A DNA stretch of 64,000 nt from Sphingomonas sp. IC081 (GCF_006874585.1 NZ_CP029761.1:3359001-3423000), one strand, 5' to 3'. Positions 26,798 through 37,941 are shown, numbered from the stretch's first letter. Notes: generated from the sequence alone by a model not told the origin. A program made the numbers and translations.

Positions 26798-27685
26798 TCA
26801 CCACAGGATGCCGTGCTTGTCCGGCAGGATCGGCGGCGGCGCTTCCTCGCCGATCGACTGGAGCAGGTCGATCTCGATGGTGCGGCACATGGCGTTCAGC
26901 GGCAGGTCGTGCACCGTATTGGCGAAGGGATCGACCAGATCGTCGCCGATGGCCAGCACCGCCAGGAACATCACGCCCGCCAGCGTCGAGCCCAGCGGCG
27001 TCGCCACGCCCAGCGTCTCGACCAGGCCGATCGGCAGCAGGATGCAGAACATGTGGGTGAAGACGGTGGGGAAGAAGCGGTACTGGTACGGCAGCGGCGT
27101 GTTCTTCAGCCGCTCCATGCCGCCCTGGGCATTGGCGATGTCCACCAGCACGGCTTCCATCTGCGTCTGCTGGATGGTGTCGATCCAGCCCCTGCGGCGG
27201 GCCTCGTCGATGCGGCGGCCGGTATCGTCGAGAATGCCGTTGGCGACATTGGTGCGTTCCAGCGATTCGTCCGCATCCCCGCGCGAGAGCATGCGCAGCA
27301 CTTCGGCGTCGGGCTTGATGCGGCGCAGCTGGCAGCGCAGCGCGTTGACGTAGGCAATCTGGCGCAGCACCACCCGGCGCTTCAGCTCGGTGGCTTCCGG
27401 ATCCGGCATGAAGTTGCGGGCACTGCGCGCGATGTTGCGGCTGGCATTGATCATCAGCCCCCAGAGGCCGCGCCCTTCCCACCAGCGCTGGTAGGCGGAA
27501 TTGCTGCGGAAGCCGAGGAACAGCGCCAGTGCCGAGCCGAACAGCGTCACCGGCAGTTCGGGCGCATGGAACGGCAGCATGAAGTACGTCACCGTGACGA
27601 TGACGTCCCAGACGAACAGCAGGGTAATCGGCTTCCAGATCTCGCGCAGGATCTGGACGGGTTGCAGCGAAGGGGTAACGATCAT
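26798..27685 (-). CDS. bestrophin-family (YneE/UPF0187) channel protein
   Basis: A 295-residue membrane protein of the bacterial bestrophin family, which forms pentameric ion channels. The family landmarks are LFGSALALFLGFRSNSAYQR, RWWEGRGLWG and, in the C-terminal half, DDLVDPFANTVHDLPLNAM, close to the conserved acidic belt. Helices lie near residues 20-40, 45-62, 205-225 and 230-250. Bacterial members conduct cations or anions with unclear physiological roles. Its ATG overlaps the stop of the upstream small membrane protein by 4 bp. Confidence 0.88.
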   Translation of the reverse strand: MIVTPSLQPVQILREIWKPITLLFVWDVIVTVTYFMLPFHAPELPVTLFGSALALFLGFRSNSAYQRWWEGRGLWGLMINASRNIARSARNFMPDPEATELKRRVVLRQIAYVNALRCQLRRIKPDAEVLRMLSRGDADESLERTNVANGILDDTGRRIDEARRRGWIDTIQQTQMEAVLVDIANAQGGMERLKNTPLPYQYRFFPTVFTHMFCILLPIGLVETLGVATPLGSTLAGVMFLAVLAIGDDLVDPFANTVHDLPLNAMCRTIEIDLLQSIGEEAPPPILPDKHGILW

Positions 27686-27924
27686 CGGTTGATGGATTCC
27701 TCCACGGCAGTCGTCGCCTTATCCTTGACGGGGATGGCCGTCTTTGTGGTGGCGGCATGAGAGAGCGCGACCGAGGTTCCCGAAACCGGCCGCAGGGTGA
27801 ACCATTCGGCCCTGTCGACGGCGACCAGGAAGCCCAGCACGCCCAGGCCGAACAGCAATAGCAGAAAATTCCCGATCAGCGATTGGCGAAGACGCGCCCG
27901 CTCGGCTTCGGTCGTGGGTTGCAT
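27682..27924 (-). CDS. small membrane protein upstream of bestrophin
   Basis: An 80-residue protein: a charged N-terminus (MQPTTEAERARLRQS), one membrane helix (about 17-36, GNFLLLLFGLGVLGFLVAV) and a soluble tail rich in Thr/Ala. A GGAG ribosome site supports the ATG at 27924. The open frame continues upstream into an AT-richer promoter-like stretch that is not protein-like. It is coupled by a 4-bp overlap to the bestrophin gene and may be an accessory subunit (inference). Confidence 0.65.
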   Translation of the reverse strand: MQPTTEAERARLRQSLIGNFLLLLFGLGVLGFLVAVDRAEWFTLRPVSGTSVALSHAATTKTAIPVKDKATTAVEESINR

Positions 27925-28134
27925 GGGGTATCTCCAGTTCAAGTCGCGTGAACGCCTAGATTGGGAGACGATGATTTCGTTTGCATCGACCAATCGTGAC
28001 AATTCATTGCTGCATCGCAGCAGACACGATGTGCAGTGCAGCAGAAACGATAAGACGCAATCGGGTGCGTCAAAACATTTTGAAACAGAATGGAAAGTTT
28101 TCCGGCGCGTGTGCCGAGAGCACATTCCCGCCGA

Positions 28135-28272
28135 TCAGAAGGGCAGTTCGGCCCTGGCGAGAATCAGCGCCAGTGCGCAGCCGCACACGACCATGGCGCG
28201 CAGAATCTCCGCCGGAACGGCGGGACGGGCGATGGGGGCAAGGGCAAGAATGCGGGCCATGAAAGCAGTCAT
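28135..28272 (-). CDS. short hydrophobic protein, 45 aa
   Basis: A minus-strand frame of 46 codons (MTAFMARILALAPIARPAV, then ...EILRAMVVCGCALALILARA...) ends in TGA at 28135. Third positions are GC-rich, as in neighbouring genes, while flanking DNA (27960-28130) is AT-richer, which supports coding. It has one possible helix (about 26-40) with two Cys. No strong ribosome site is seen. Function is unknown. Confidence 0.45.
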   Translation of the reverse strand: MTAFMARILALAPIARPAVPAEILRAMVVCGCALALILARAELPF

Positions 28273-28302
28273 GCGCCGGACAAGGTTGCCAATCGGTTAA
28301 GG

Positions 28303-28329
28303 CGGCGGGGAGCGCGCGGCTCCCCGCCG
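28303..28329 (-). terminator. hairpin after agmatine deiminase
   Basis: A perfect 11-bp stem (CGGCGGGGAGC with GCTCCCCGCCG) and a 5-base loop lie just past the minus-strand stop at 28334. The T tract is weak. Confidence 0.55.
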
Positions 28330-28333
28330 TTTG

Positions 28334-29310
28334 TCACGTCGAGGGCATCTGCTGGCTGGAGCAGTGGAACGAGCCGCCACCGGCCAGAACCGCATCGGCC
28401 ATGACGCCCACGGTCTCGCGATCGGGGAACAGTTCGGCGATGGCGGCAATGCCGTCCGCGTCGTGCTCGGTGCCGTAGATCGGCACGACCACGAGCTTCG
28501 AGGTGATCGCGAAGTTCATGTAGCTGGCCGGCTCGATCCGGCCGTCCGACTCGACCCGGCCCGGCGAGGGTACTTCGCGCACGGTCACGCCCATCGCCTC
28601 GGCGCGGGCCTTGGCATCGGCGTAGATCGCGGCGTTGGGATCGTTTACCCCGGTCGCGCGCGGCAGCGCCAGCACGTTGGGCGCCACGAAACGCGCCAGA
28701 TTATCGACATGGCCGTCGGTATGGTCGTTGATCAGGCCGTCGCCCAGCCACAGCACACGGTCATAGCCCAGATCGCGCTTGAGGCGCATTTCCAGATCAT
28801 CGCGGCTCAGGTGCGGGTTGCGGTTGGGGTTGAGCAGGCACTGTTCGGTGGTGGCGACGAGGCCGGTGCCGTCGCCGTCCAGCGCGCCGCCTTCCAGAAT
28901 CCAGTCGGAAGTTTCCACCTCCAGCCCGGCATCGCGCGCCAGTTCCGCGCCGATTTCCTGGTCCCCGTCCATCAGGTACTTGCCGCCCCAGCCGTTGAAG
29001 CCGAAGCGCATGGCCTTGAGCGCGCCCGTGCCGTCAGCACAGACCAGCGGCCCGGTATCGCGCAGCCAGACGTCGCCATAGCGGCGCACTTCCAACTTCA
29101 CCTTCGACGAGACGAGCGAGGCCGCGCGCACGCGGTTGGCCTCGTCGCGCACGATCAGGCGCACTTCCTGGCCCGATTCGGCCACGGCCGAGGCAAACTC
29201 GGCCATCTGCACTTGCGCGGCTTCGAGAAAGCCCGGCCATTCCACCGGATCATGCGGGAAGCCGATCCAGATCCAGTCCTGCGGATGCCATTCGGGGGGA
29301 AGGGCGAACG

Positions 29311-29314
<4 letters not shown>
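28334..29314 (-). CDS. aguA: agmatine deiminase
   Basis: A 326-residue porphyromonas-type peptidyl-arginine/agmatine deiminase that converts agmatine to N-carbamoylputrescine and ammonia. Signature blocks are DWIWIGFPHD, RRYGDVWLRDTGPL, FNGWGGKY, ILEGGALDGDG, INDHTDGHVDN and the catalytic Cys in GGGSFHCSSQQ near the C-terminus. A GTG start at 29314 overlaps the stop of the upstream M28 peptidase gene (GTGA) and has AAGGAGG upstream. No partner carbamoylputrescine amidase gene is adjacent here. Confidence 0.93.
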
Positions 29315-31020
<1,706 letters not shown>

Positions 31021-31138
31021 TGTCTGGGCGGACCTGTTGTATTTTGGGATGACCGGCCTCGTGCCAGAGGCAGGCGGCAGGCACAAGGCGAAGCCGACGC
31101 ACTTGCCCTCGCGCTCTCGCTTGGGCAGGAACCCCGGC

Positions 31139-33859
31139 ATGGATGCCCACCTGCAAGCCGACTGGACCGGCGCGATCGAACGCGCCCGCGCCCATGCCCC
31201 TTACCTCGCCTCGCTGCTGGACCGCCATCCGGATCTTGCCGCGCTGCTGGCCGCGGGCAAGGGCGAGGAGGCGCTGGCCTTCGCCCGCACGGCCGGCGGC
31301 GGCACCGACGATGTCGGCATCGCGCTGAGGCGCGAGAAACAGGCCATGGCGCTCGCCCTCGGCATCGGCGACCTGGCCGGGGCCTTCCCCTTGCTGCGCG
31401 TCACCGGCGAGCTTTCGGCGCTTGCCGACCGCGCACTCGACGGCGCCATTGCCGAAGGTATTCGCCGCCGCGTGCCCGATGCGGAGCCTGCCGGTTTCCT
31501 TGCCCTCGCGCTCGGCAAGCATGGCGCGGGCGAACTCAACTACAGTTCGGACATCGATCCGATCCTGCTGTTCGATCCCGAACTGCTGCCCCGCCGCGAG
31601 CGCGACGAACCGGGCGAGGCCGCCCAGCGCGTGGCCCGCGCGGTGGTGGAAACGCTCGGCAAGGTTACCGACCACGGCTACGTCTTCCGCATCGACTTGC
31701 GCCTGCGCCCGGCTTCCGAAGTCAGCCCGCTGGCGATCTCGATCAACGGCGCGCTCAGCCATTACGAATCCTCCGCGCTGGCCTGGGAGCGCGCCGCCTT
31801 CATCCGCGCCCGCGCCTGTTCGGGCGATATTGCCGCGGGCGAGGCCTTCCTTGCCGCGATCCGCCCTTTCGTCTGGCGCAAGAGCCTCGACTTCGGCGCG
31901 ATCGCCGAGATCGGCCGCCTCACCGCGCAGATCCGCGCCAACACGCGCGGCAGCGCCACGGTCGGCCCCGGCTTCGACCTCAAGAAAGGGCGCGGCGGCA
32001 TTCGCGAGGTGGAATTCTACGCGCAGACCCACCAGCTCATTCACGGCGGCCGCAACCCCGCGCTGCGCCTGCGCGGCACCCGCGCCACGCTGGAGGCGCT
32101 GGCGGACGCCGGGCTGGTCCCTGCCGAGGACGCCCGCCTGCTGGGTGAAAGCTATGACCGCCTGCGCACCATCGAACACCGCCTGCAGATGGTGCAGGAC
32201 CAGCAGACCCACGCCCTGCCGATGCGGCCCGAGGCGCTGGACGCCGTGGCCCGGCTCGACGGGCTGCCCGATGGCGAGGCCCTGCTCGGCGAACTGCGCG
32301 CGATCACCGATGCCGTGGGCGAACGCTACGATGCGCTGGTCATGGCGAACACCCCGCTTGGGCCCACCACGCAAGTCGCCATGCCCGCGCAGGATGACTT
32401 GCGCGACGAACTGGCCGGACTCGGGCTTGCCGAGGCCGAAACCATGGCCCAGCGCGTCGAAGGCTGGCTTTCCGGCGGCATGCGGGCACTGCGTTCGGAC
32501 GCGGCGCGGGCTGCTTTCGCGTCCGTGCGCGCCGATCTCTTCGCCGCACTGGCCGCCGCGCCGGAGCCGGAGCGCGCCTTTGCCCGCTTCGAGAAGCTGC
32601 TCAACAACCTGCCTTCCGCGATCAACCTGTTCCGCCTGCTGGAAGCACGCCCCGCACTGCTGGAGCGGCTGGCGCGCATCCTCAGCCTCGCACCCACGCT
32701 GGCCGATGCGCTGGCCCGGCGCGCCGACCTGCTCGACCCACTGATCGACGCCAGCGCCTTCGACCTGCCCGGTCCGGTGGAGGACCTGGTGGCCGAGTTC
32801 AGCCAGTTCGAGGCCGGCGCCGACTACGAACAGAAGCTGGGCACCGTGCGCCGCAAGGTCGGCGATCGCCGCTTTGCCCTCGGCGTCCAGCTGATCGAGG
32901 GCGCCAACGACCCGCTCGACATCGGCCATGCCCTCGCCCGCATCGCCGAGGCCGCGCTGGTGGTGCTGACCGAGGCGGCGCTGGCGGAATTCCGCGAGGT
33001 CCACGGGCACGTCGCCGGCAGCGAACTGGTGGTGCTCGGGCTTGGCAGGATGGGCGGCGGCGTGCTCACCCATGCCTCCGACCTTGACCTCATCTACCTG
33101 TTCACCGGCGAATTCGCGGGCGAATCGGACGGGCGGCGGCCCCTGGGCGCCACGCTCTACTACAACCGCCTGTCGCAGCGGGTGACCGCCGCGCTCTCGG
33201 TGCCGACCGCCGAGGGCGCGCTTTACGAAGTCGACACCCGGCTGCGCCCCTCGGGCGAACAGGGACCGCCCGCCGCCAGCCTAGACAGCTTCACCCGCTA
33301 CCAGCAGGAACAGGCCTGGACCTGGGAACACATGGCATTGTGCCGGGCCCGCGCGCTTTACGGTTCGGCCGCGGCGCGCGGCGAACTTGGCGCGGTGATC
33401 CGCAGCGTGCTCGCCGCCCCGCGCGGGCAGGACAAGCTGAAAACCGACGTGCTGGACATGCGCGCGAAGATGGCCGGGCACAAACCCGCCAAGGGCCCGC
33501 TCGACGTCAAGCTCATGCGCGGCGGGCTGGTCGACCTCGAATTCCTCGTCCACTTCATCCAGCTCGGCACCGGGCGCGGCCTCGATCCCGATCTCGGCGC
33601 GGCGCTGCAGTTGCTGGTCGCGGACGGGCTGCTGCCCGCCACGCTGGTGGAGGCGCATGACGTGATGACCCGCCTGCTGGTGGCCGGACGGCTGTTTGCC
33701 CCCGATACCCAGGTGCCGGGCAAGCCCTCCTGCATGGCGCTGGAACGCGCCTGCGGCTATGGCACCTGGCAAGACCTTGAAGCCGCCCTTGCCCTCTCCC
33801 GCGCGCACGTCGCCGCGAGCTGGCGCGAGACCTTCGGCGAAACACTGGAGATCCTGTGA
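31139..33859 (+). CDS. glnE: bifunctional glutamine synthetase adenylyltransferase/deadenylase
   Basis: A 906-residue two-headed nucleotidyltransferase that adds AMP to, or removes it from, glutamine synthetase in response to PII. Two nucleotidyltransferase domains are evident: GKHGAGELNYSSDIDPIL (about residue 125) and GLGRMGGGVLTHASDLDLI (about 635), each with the paired Asp of the active site and each followed by the helical GlnD-PII-uridylyltransferase-type region (KKGRGGIREVEFYAQ; KLMRGGLVDLEFLVHF). Length is typical of alphaproteobacterial GlnE. The ATG at 31139 follows AGGA. The next gene overlaps its stop. Confidence 0.96.
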   Translation: MDAHLQADWTGAIERARAHAPYLASLLDRHPDLAALLAAGKGEEALAFARTAGGGTDDVGIALRREKQAMALALGIGDLAGAFPLLRVTGELSALADRALDGAIAEGIRRRVPDAEPAGFLALALGKHGAGELNYSSDIDPILLFDPELLPRRERDEPGEAAQRVARAVVETLGKVTDHGYVFRIDLRLRPASEVSPLAISINGALSHYESSALAWERAAFIRARACSGDIAAGEAFLAAIRPFVWRKSLDFGAIAEIGRLTAQIRANTRGSATVGPGFDLKKGRGGIREVEFYAQTHQLIHGGRNPALRLRGTRATLEALADAGLVPAEDARLLGESYDRLRTIEHRLQMVQDQQTHALPMRPEALDAVARLDGLPDGEALLGELRAITDAVGERYDALVMANTPLGPTTQVAMPAQDDLRDELAGLGLAEAETMAQRVEGWLSGGMRALRSDAARAAFASVRADLFAALAAAPEPERAFARFEKLLNNLPSAINLFRLLEARPALLERLARILSLAPTLADALARRADLLDPLIDASAFDLPGPVEDLVAEFSQFEAGADYEQKLGTVRRKVGDRRFALGVQLIEGANDPLDIGHALARIAEAALVVLTEAALAEFREVHGHVAGSELVVLGLGRMGGGVLTHASDLDLIYLFTGEFAGESDGRRPLGATLYYNRLSQRVTAALSVPTAEGALYEVDTRLRPSGEQGPPAASLDSFTRYQQEQAWTWEHMALCRARALYGSAAARGELGAVIRSVLAAPRGQDKLKTDVLDMRAKMAGHKPAKGPLDVKLMRGGLVDLEFLVHFIQLGTGRGLDPDLGAALQLLVADGLLPATLVEAHDVMTRLLVAGRLFAPDTQVPGKPSCMALERACGYGTWQDLEAALALSRAHVAASWRETFGETLEIL

Positions 33860-34332
33860 TGACCACCCGTCCCGCCGCCGGCGACCCGTTCCCCGACATC
33901 GCCCTGGAAACGCCCGAAGGCGGCAGCGTGAAGGCTTCGGACTTTGCCGGCCGCAAGCTGGTGGTGTTTTTCTATCCCAAGGACAACACCCCCGGCTGCA
34001 CCACCGAGAATCTCGACTTCTCGGCCCTCAAGGGGGAATTCGACGCGGCCGGAGTCGCGCTGCTGGGCGTCAGCAAGGATACGGCGAAGAAGCATCAGAA
34101 CTTCATCGCCAAGCACGACCTCAAGGCCCCGCTCGCCAGCGATGCCGAGGAAGGCGGCTTGTCCGACGCGCTCGGCATCTGGACCGAGAAGCAGAACTAT
34201 GGCCGCACCTACATGGGCATGGTCCGCACCACTTACCTGATCGGCCCGGACGGCACGATCGCCCGCGTCTGGGACAAGGTGAAAGTGAAGGACCACGCCG
34301 CCCAGGTGCTGGAGGCCGCCAAGGCGCTCTGA
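33859..34332 (+). CDS. bcp: thioredoxin-dependent peroxiredoxin, Bcp/PrxQ type
   Basis: A 157-residue peroxiredoxin that reduces peroxides with thioredoxin. The peroxidatic Cys lies in KDNTPGCTTENLDF (near residue 47). The usual PrxQ resolving Cys five residues on is absent here (ENLDF), so this is a one-Cys form. GVSKDTAKKHQNFIAKHDL is a further family block. The start is an ATG in TGATG overlapping the glnE stop, so it is coupled; a GTG one codon upstream is possible. Confidence 0.93.
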   Translation: MTTRPAAGDPFPDIALETPEGGSVKASDFAGRKLVVFFYPKDNTPGCTTENLDFSALKGEFDAAGVALLGVSKDTAKKHQNFIAKHDLKAPLASDAEEGGLSDALGIWTEKQNYGRTYMGMVRTTYLIGPDGTIARVWDKVKVKDHAAQVLEAAKAL

Positions 34333-34334
34333 CC

Positions 34335-35141
34335 ATGTCCTCTCCCCTGCCCGGCGTTGCCGCCGCCATCCGCGAAGTGCTGCTCGAACGCGATCCCCGC
34401 ACCAAGGTCATGGCCACCCGCAAGGTCGCCCGCGACTGGCGGCTGGGTCGCCTCGCTTATGCCTTCGATGTCGCCATGCCCGACGAACCGGGCCGCCCCG
34501 ACGCGCCCGAACTGCTGCCGCCGGGCCGCATGCCCAAGCGCGGCAAGGGCGGTTCGCAGCGCGGGCGGATCGCGCTCTGGCACGCCCTGGCGCATATCGA
34601 ATTTGTCGCCATCGACCTCGCGCTCGACATGGCCGGGCGCTTCGGCGGCGAGATGAATCCCGGTTTTGTCGGCGACTTTCTCTCGGTCGCGGCCGACGAG
34701 GCGCTGCACTTCGCGCTGATCGACCGGCACTTGCGCACGATGGGCAGCCACTACGGCGCGCTTCCCGCGCACAGCGGCCTGTGGGAAGCGGCCGGCAACA
34801 CCCGGCACGACGTCGCCGCGCGGCTCGCGGTGGTGCCGATGGTGCTCGAGGCGCGCGGGCTCGACGTCACTCCGGCGACGCTCGAACGGGTCCGCAACCT
34901 TGGCGACGAACGCGGCGCACGCATCCTCGAGAGAATCCTTGACGACGAAATCCGGCACGTCCGTTTCGGATCAACACATTTCGCCGCATGGGCCGAAACG
35001 ATGAATGGAGAGCCTGCCGACCTCTGGAAAACCCTTGTTTCCCGCCATTTTGGCGGCGCCGTTAAGCCACCGTTCAACGACTCGGCGCGCCTCGCTGCCG
35101 GTTTATCGCGGGATTTCTACCTTGGGGTTGTCTGTCAGTAA
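34335..35141 (+). CDS. DUF455 ferritin-like protein
   Basis: A 268-residue all-helical protein of the DUF455 family, with a ferritin-like fold. HALAHIEFVAIDLALD and ADEALHFALIDRHL contain the E-H pairs that probably bind a di-metal site, with DDEIRHVRFG as the third helix pair. Members resemble MiaE-like hydroxylases or ferritin relatives; the reaction is unknown. It lies 2 bp after bcp in the glnE-bcp unit. Start by ATG at 34335. Confidence 0.85.
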   Translation: MSSPLPGVAAAIREVLLERDPRTKVMATRKVARDWRLGRLAYAFDVAMPDEPGRPDAPELLPPGRMPKRGKGGSQRGRIALWHALAHIEFVAIDLALDMAGRFGGEMNPGFVGDFLSVAADEALHFALIDRHLRTMGSHYGALPAHSGLWEAAGNTRHDVAARLAVVPMVLEARGLDVTPATLERVRNLGDERGARILERILDDEIRHVRFGSTHFAAWAETMNGEPADLWKTLVSRHFGGAVKPPFNDSARLAAGLSRDFYLGVVCQ

Positions 35142-35287
35142 TCGATCGGCATAACTCCAACTCGCGAGACGGCGGGGGGTTCCGACCATCTCTAAAACTA
35201 GGGTTCGCGGCGCGCCTCACGGTGCGCCAGTGATAAATACAAGCGTCGTGTCCTTTGCGGATTTCGGCGGATAACAAGGTATTACGA

Positions 35288-35998
35288 GTGGTCGTCACGA
35301 AACTCATTGCCAAGTTCCGCACGGTAACCGCCACGGTTGCGTTCGCGGGTCTTTCCCTGGCAGCCCATCCCGCCATGGCCAACAGCGCCGCCGCCGACAT
35401 CTCGGGCCCGCAGCGCGCCGCCCAGTCGGCCAGCCAGTCCGCCAGCGGCGGTGAGGACGAACAGTTCCGCACCCTCTTCAGCTCCTGGCAGAATTACGAG
35501 GAAACCGGTCTTGCCGCCGCCAAGGCCAAGCCCGCGATCCCCGGCACCGCCCGCCTTTCGGGCGTCGCGGTTCCCTCGCGCACCCCGCTGGAAGGCCTGA
35601 AGCTCACCAGCAGCTTCGGCATGCGCGAACACCCCATTTTCGGCGGTCGCCGCGCCCACAAGGGCATCGACCTTGCCGCTCCCATCGGCACCCCGATCTA
35701 CGCAACCGCTGACGGCGTTGTCGGCAAGGCTTCGTGGTTCGGCGGCTACGGCCTGTTTGTCGAACTGGAGCATGGCGGCGATCTCGAAACCCGCTACGGC
35801 CACATGTCGCGCCTTGCCGTTGCCGAAGGCCAGATGGTCCACAAGGGCGAGGTGATCGGCTACGTCGGCACCACCGGCAATTCGACCGGCCCGCACCTCC
35901 ACTACGAAGTCCGCGTCGACGGCCAGGCCGTGAACCCGATCCCCTACATGCAGGGCGATCGCATGGCCGCTGCCGACAAGACCGAAATCGGCGGCTGA
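35288..35998 (+). CDS. exported M23-family peptidoglycan endopeptidase
   Basis: A 236-residue LytM-type zinc endopeptidase acting on peptidoglycan cross-links. A signal peptide (about 1-33, ending AHPAMA) leads to a linker and then the catalytic domain: SSFGMREHPIFGGRRAHKGIDLAA holds the first ligands (H, D) and GPHLHYEVRVDG the HxH pair. All ligands look intact, so it is probably active rather than a degenerate EnvC/NlpD-type. A GTG start at 35288 behind AAGG is preferred; a TTG 33 bp upstream is possible. It is followed by a clear terminator. Confidence 0.9.
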   Translation: MVVTKLIAKFRTVTATVAFAGLSLAAHPAMANSAAADISGPQRAAQSASQSASGGEDEQFRTLFSSWQNYEETGLAAAKAKPAIPGTARLSGVAVPSRTPLEGLKLTSSFGMREHPIFGGRRAHKGIDLAAPIGTPIYATADGVVGKASWFGGYGLFVELEHGGDLETRYGHMSRLAVAEGQMVHKGEVIGYVGTTGNSTGPHLHYEVRVDGQAVNPIPYMQGDRMAAADKTEIGG

Positions 35999-36070
35999 TC
36001 ACACAAGTTTCAAACCGGCCAGAGACTGCGGGAGAGACAGTCCGGTCAACGGGTTTGGAGAGGAGGGAAG

Positions 36071-36096
36071 AGGCGGCTTCACGGCCGCCTTTTCTT
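36071..36096 (+). terminator. intrinsic terminator after M23 gene
   Basis: AGGCGGC (36071-36077) pairs with GCCGCCT (36084-36090), followed by TTTCTT. It lies 73 bp after the M23 stop. Confidence 0.75.
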
Positions 36097-36170
36097 ATGG
36101 CGGTGGGTTTTCTCATGCCGGTTTTTCCGCCCCTATGACTGATCGCGCTTCCCCGCTAGCGTGACGGGTG

Positions 36171-36422
36171 ATGACTTCGCCCTATCACCCTCCCATCAAG
36201 CGTTCGGTCGAGATCGCCGGGCACAAGACCTCGATCAGCCTCGAACCGGTGTTCTGGGACATGCTGCGCGCCGCCGCCGCCGAAGCCGGCGTTCCCGTCA
36301 ACGCCCTCGTCGCGCGGATCGATGCCGAGCGGCTCGAGGCCGAAGTGCCGCCCGGCCTGGCCGGAGCGATCCGCGTCTGGCTGGTGTCGCAGCCCCGGGA
36401 GTCCGCTTCCCCGCTTGCCTGA
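36171..36422 (+). CDS. ribbon-helix-helix domain protein (RHH_4/DUF4170-like)
   Basis: An 83-residue protein with a single ribbon-helix-helix-like domain: KRSVEIAGHKTSISLEPVFWDMLRAAAAEAG forms the strand and first helix, and VNALVARIDAERL the second. The family (aryl-sulfate-sulfotransferase-type misannotations aside) is common in alphaproteobacteria and possibly binds DNA. An ATG at 36171 is preferred over a GTG one codon upstream. No target is apparent. It is separated from the M48 gene by a short tandem repeat. Confidence 0.75.
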   Translation: MTSPYHPPIKRSVEIAGHKTSISLEPVFWDMLRAAAAEAGVPVNALVARIDAERLEAEVPPGLAGAIRVWLVSQPRESASPLA

Positions 36423-36445
36423 GCCCGGCGGCACGCTAGGGTAGT

Positions 36446-36501
36446 TTCAGGCCCGATGCTTCAGGCCCGATGCTTCAGGCCCGATGCTTCAGGTCCGGTG
36501 C
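36446..36501 (+). repeat. 14-bp tandem repeat, four units
   Basis: TTCAGGCCCGATGC occurs three times exactly (36446-36487) and once with two changes (36488-36501), with a partial fifth. It ends 39 bp before the M48 ATG, so unit number could change its leader. Confidence 0.9.
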
Positions 36502-36540
36502 TTCAGCCCCGGTTCAGCGCGAGAGGTTTCAACAGCTTCC

Positions 36541-37902
36541 ATGTCCTTCGCGCGTCTTGCCGCACTGGCCCTGAGCGTCCTTGCCCTGATTGGCTGGTCC
36601 GCCACCCCGGCGGCCGCCCAGTCGATCCTGCGCGACGCCGAGACCGAGGCCCTGCTCAAGGACATGGCCCGCCCGCTGATCGTCGCCGCCGGGCTCGATC
36701 CCGCCCATGTCGACATCGTCCTCGTCAACGATCCCTCGGTGAACGCCTTTGTCGCCGGCGGGCAGGCCGTCTACGTCAATTCGGGCCTCATCAACGAGGC
36801 CGACAAGGCCGCCCAGGTGCAGGGCGTGATCGCCCACGAACTGGGCCACGTCACCGGCGGCCATGCCGTGCTCAACCAGGGCGCGAAAAGCGCGACCAGC
36901 ATCTCGCTGCTCTCGCTGCTGCTGGGCGCGGCCGCCGCGGCCGCCGGCGGCGGCGAGGCGGCGATGGGCGTCATCATGGCCGGCCAGTCCGCCGCCATGG
37001 GCAAATACCTGGCCTATACCCGCTCGCAGGAAGCCTCGGCGGACGCCGCCGGCGCGCAGTATCTTTCGGCGGCCGGGATCAGCGGGCGCGGCTCGCTGGA
37101 GTTCTTCCAGAAGCTCCAGAACCTCGAATTCCGCTACGGCTACCGCCCGCAGGACGGCGACGAGTTCTACTCCACCCACCCCCTCACCGGCGACCGTATC
37201 CAGACCCTGCAGGACACCTACGAAAAGGATCCGGCCTGGACCAGGCCGGACGATCCCAAGATCCAGGCCCGCTACGTGCGCATGAAGGCCAAGCTGTTCG
37301 GCTATCTCGCCGAGCCGCGCGACGTGCTGCGCGTCTATCCGCTGACCGACAATTCGGTGCCTGCGCACTACGCCCGCGCCTATGCCTGGCACCGCCAGTC
37401 GGAAATGGACCGCGCCACCGCCGAGGCCGACGCCCTGCTGATGACCGATCCCGACGATCCCTATTTCCTTGAGCTCAAGGGCCAGATCCTGCTCGAATCC
37501 GGCCAGCCGAACGAAGCGCTGGTCCCCTTGCGCAAGGCCACCGAACTGACCGGCTACCAGCCGCTGATCGCCACCCTGTTCGGCCACGCCCTGATCGCCA
37601 CCGAAGATCCCCAGCACTTCAAGGAAGCCGAGACGGTGCTGCGCAACGCCGCCGCGCGCGACCGCGAGAATCCCTTCACCTGGTACCAGCTCGGCACCAT
37701 CTACGCCGCCAACGGCGACATGCCCCGCGCCCGCCTCGCCAGTGCCGAGCAGCAGTCGCTTTCCGGCCAGATGGACGCCGCACTGATGAACGCGCAGGCC
37801 GCCGAGGCCGGGCTCAAGCAGGGCACGCCCGACTGGCTGCGCGCGCAGGACATCGAGATGGAAGCGCGCGGCGCACTGGAACGCGACAAGAAGCGCCGCT
37901 AG
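36541..37902 (+). CDS. exported M48 metalloprotease with TPR domain (BepA-like)
   Basis: A 453-residue periplasmic protease-chaperone. A signal peptide (about 1-25, ending PAAA) leads to an M48 domain with zinc motif HELGHVTGGH (near residue 99) and the third ligand region SQEASADAAGAQYL. From about residue 270 come TPR repeats (YARAYAWHRQSEMD, YFLELKGQILLESGQPNEAL, NPFTWYQLGTIYAANGD). This architecture matches BepA/YfgC, which quality-controls outer-membrane protein assembly. The ATG is preceded by a 14-bp tandem repeat. The DsbA-like gene follows after a hairpin. Confidence 0.92.
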   Translation: MSFARLAALALSVLALIGWSATPAAAQSILRDAETEALLKDMARPLIVAAGLDPAHVDIVLVNDPSVNAFVAGGQAVYVNSGLINEADKAAQVQGVIAHELGHVTGGHAVLNQGAKSATSISLLSLLLGAAAAAAGGGEAAMGVIMAGQSAAMGKYLAYTRSQEASADAAGAQYLSAAGISGRGSLEFFQKLQNLEFRYGYRPQDGDEFYSTHPLTGDRIQTLQDTYEKDPAWTRPDDPKIQARYVRMKAKLFGYLAEPRDVLRVYPLTDNSVPAHYARAYAWHRQSEMDRATAEADALLMTDPDDPYFLELKGQILLESGQPNEALVPLRKATELTGYQPLIATLFGHALIATEDPQHFKEAETVLRNAAARDRENPFTWYQLGTIYAANGDMPRARLASAEQQSLSGQMDAALMNAQAAEAGLKQGTPDWLRAQDIEMEARGALERDKKRR

Positions 37903-37941
37903 AGACCGCATTTGAAAATTCGCGGCGCGCGAATTCTGCCC

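Noticed and set aside
36446..36512. possible CRISPR array
   Set aside because: Units are 14 bp and directly adjacent with no spacers; it is a simple tandem repeat.
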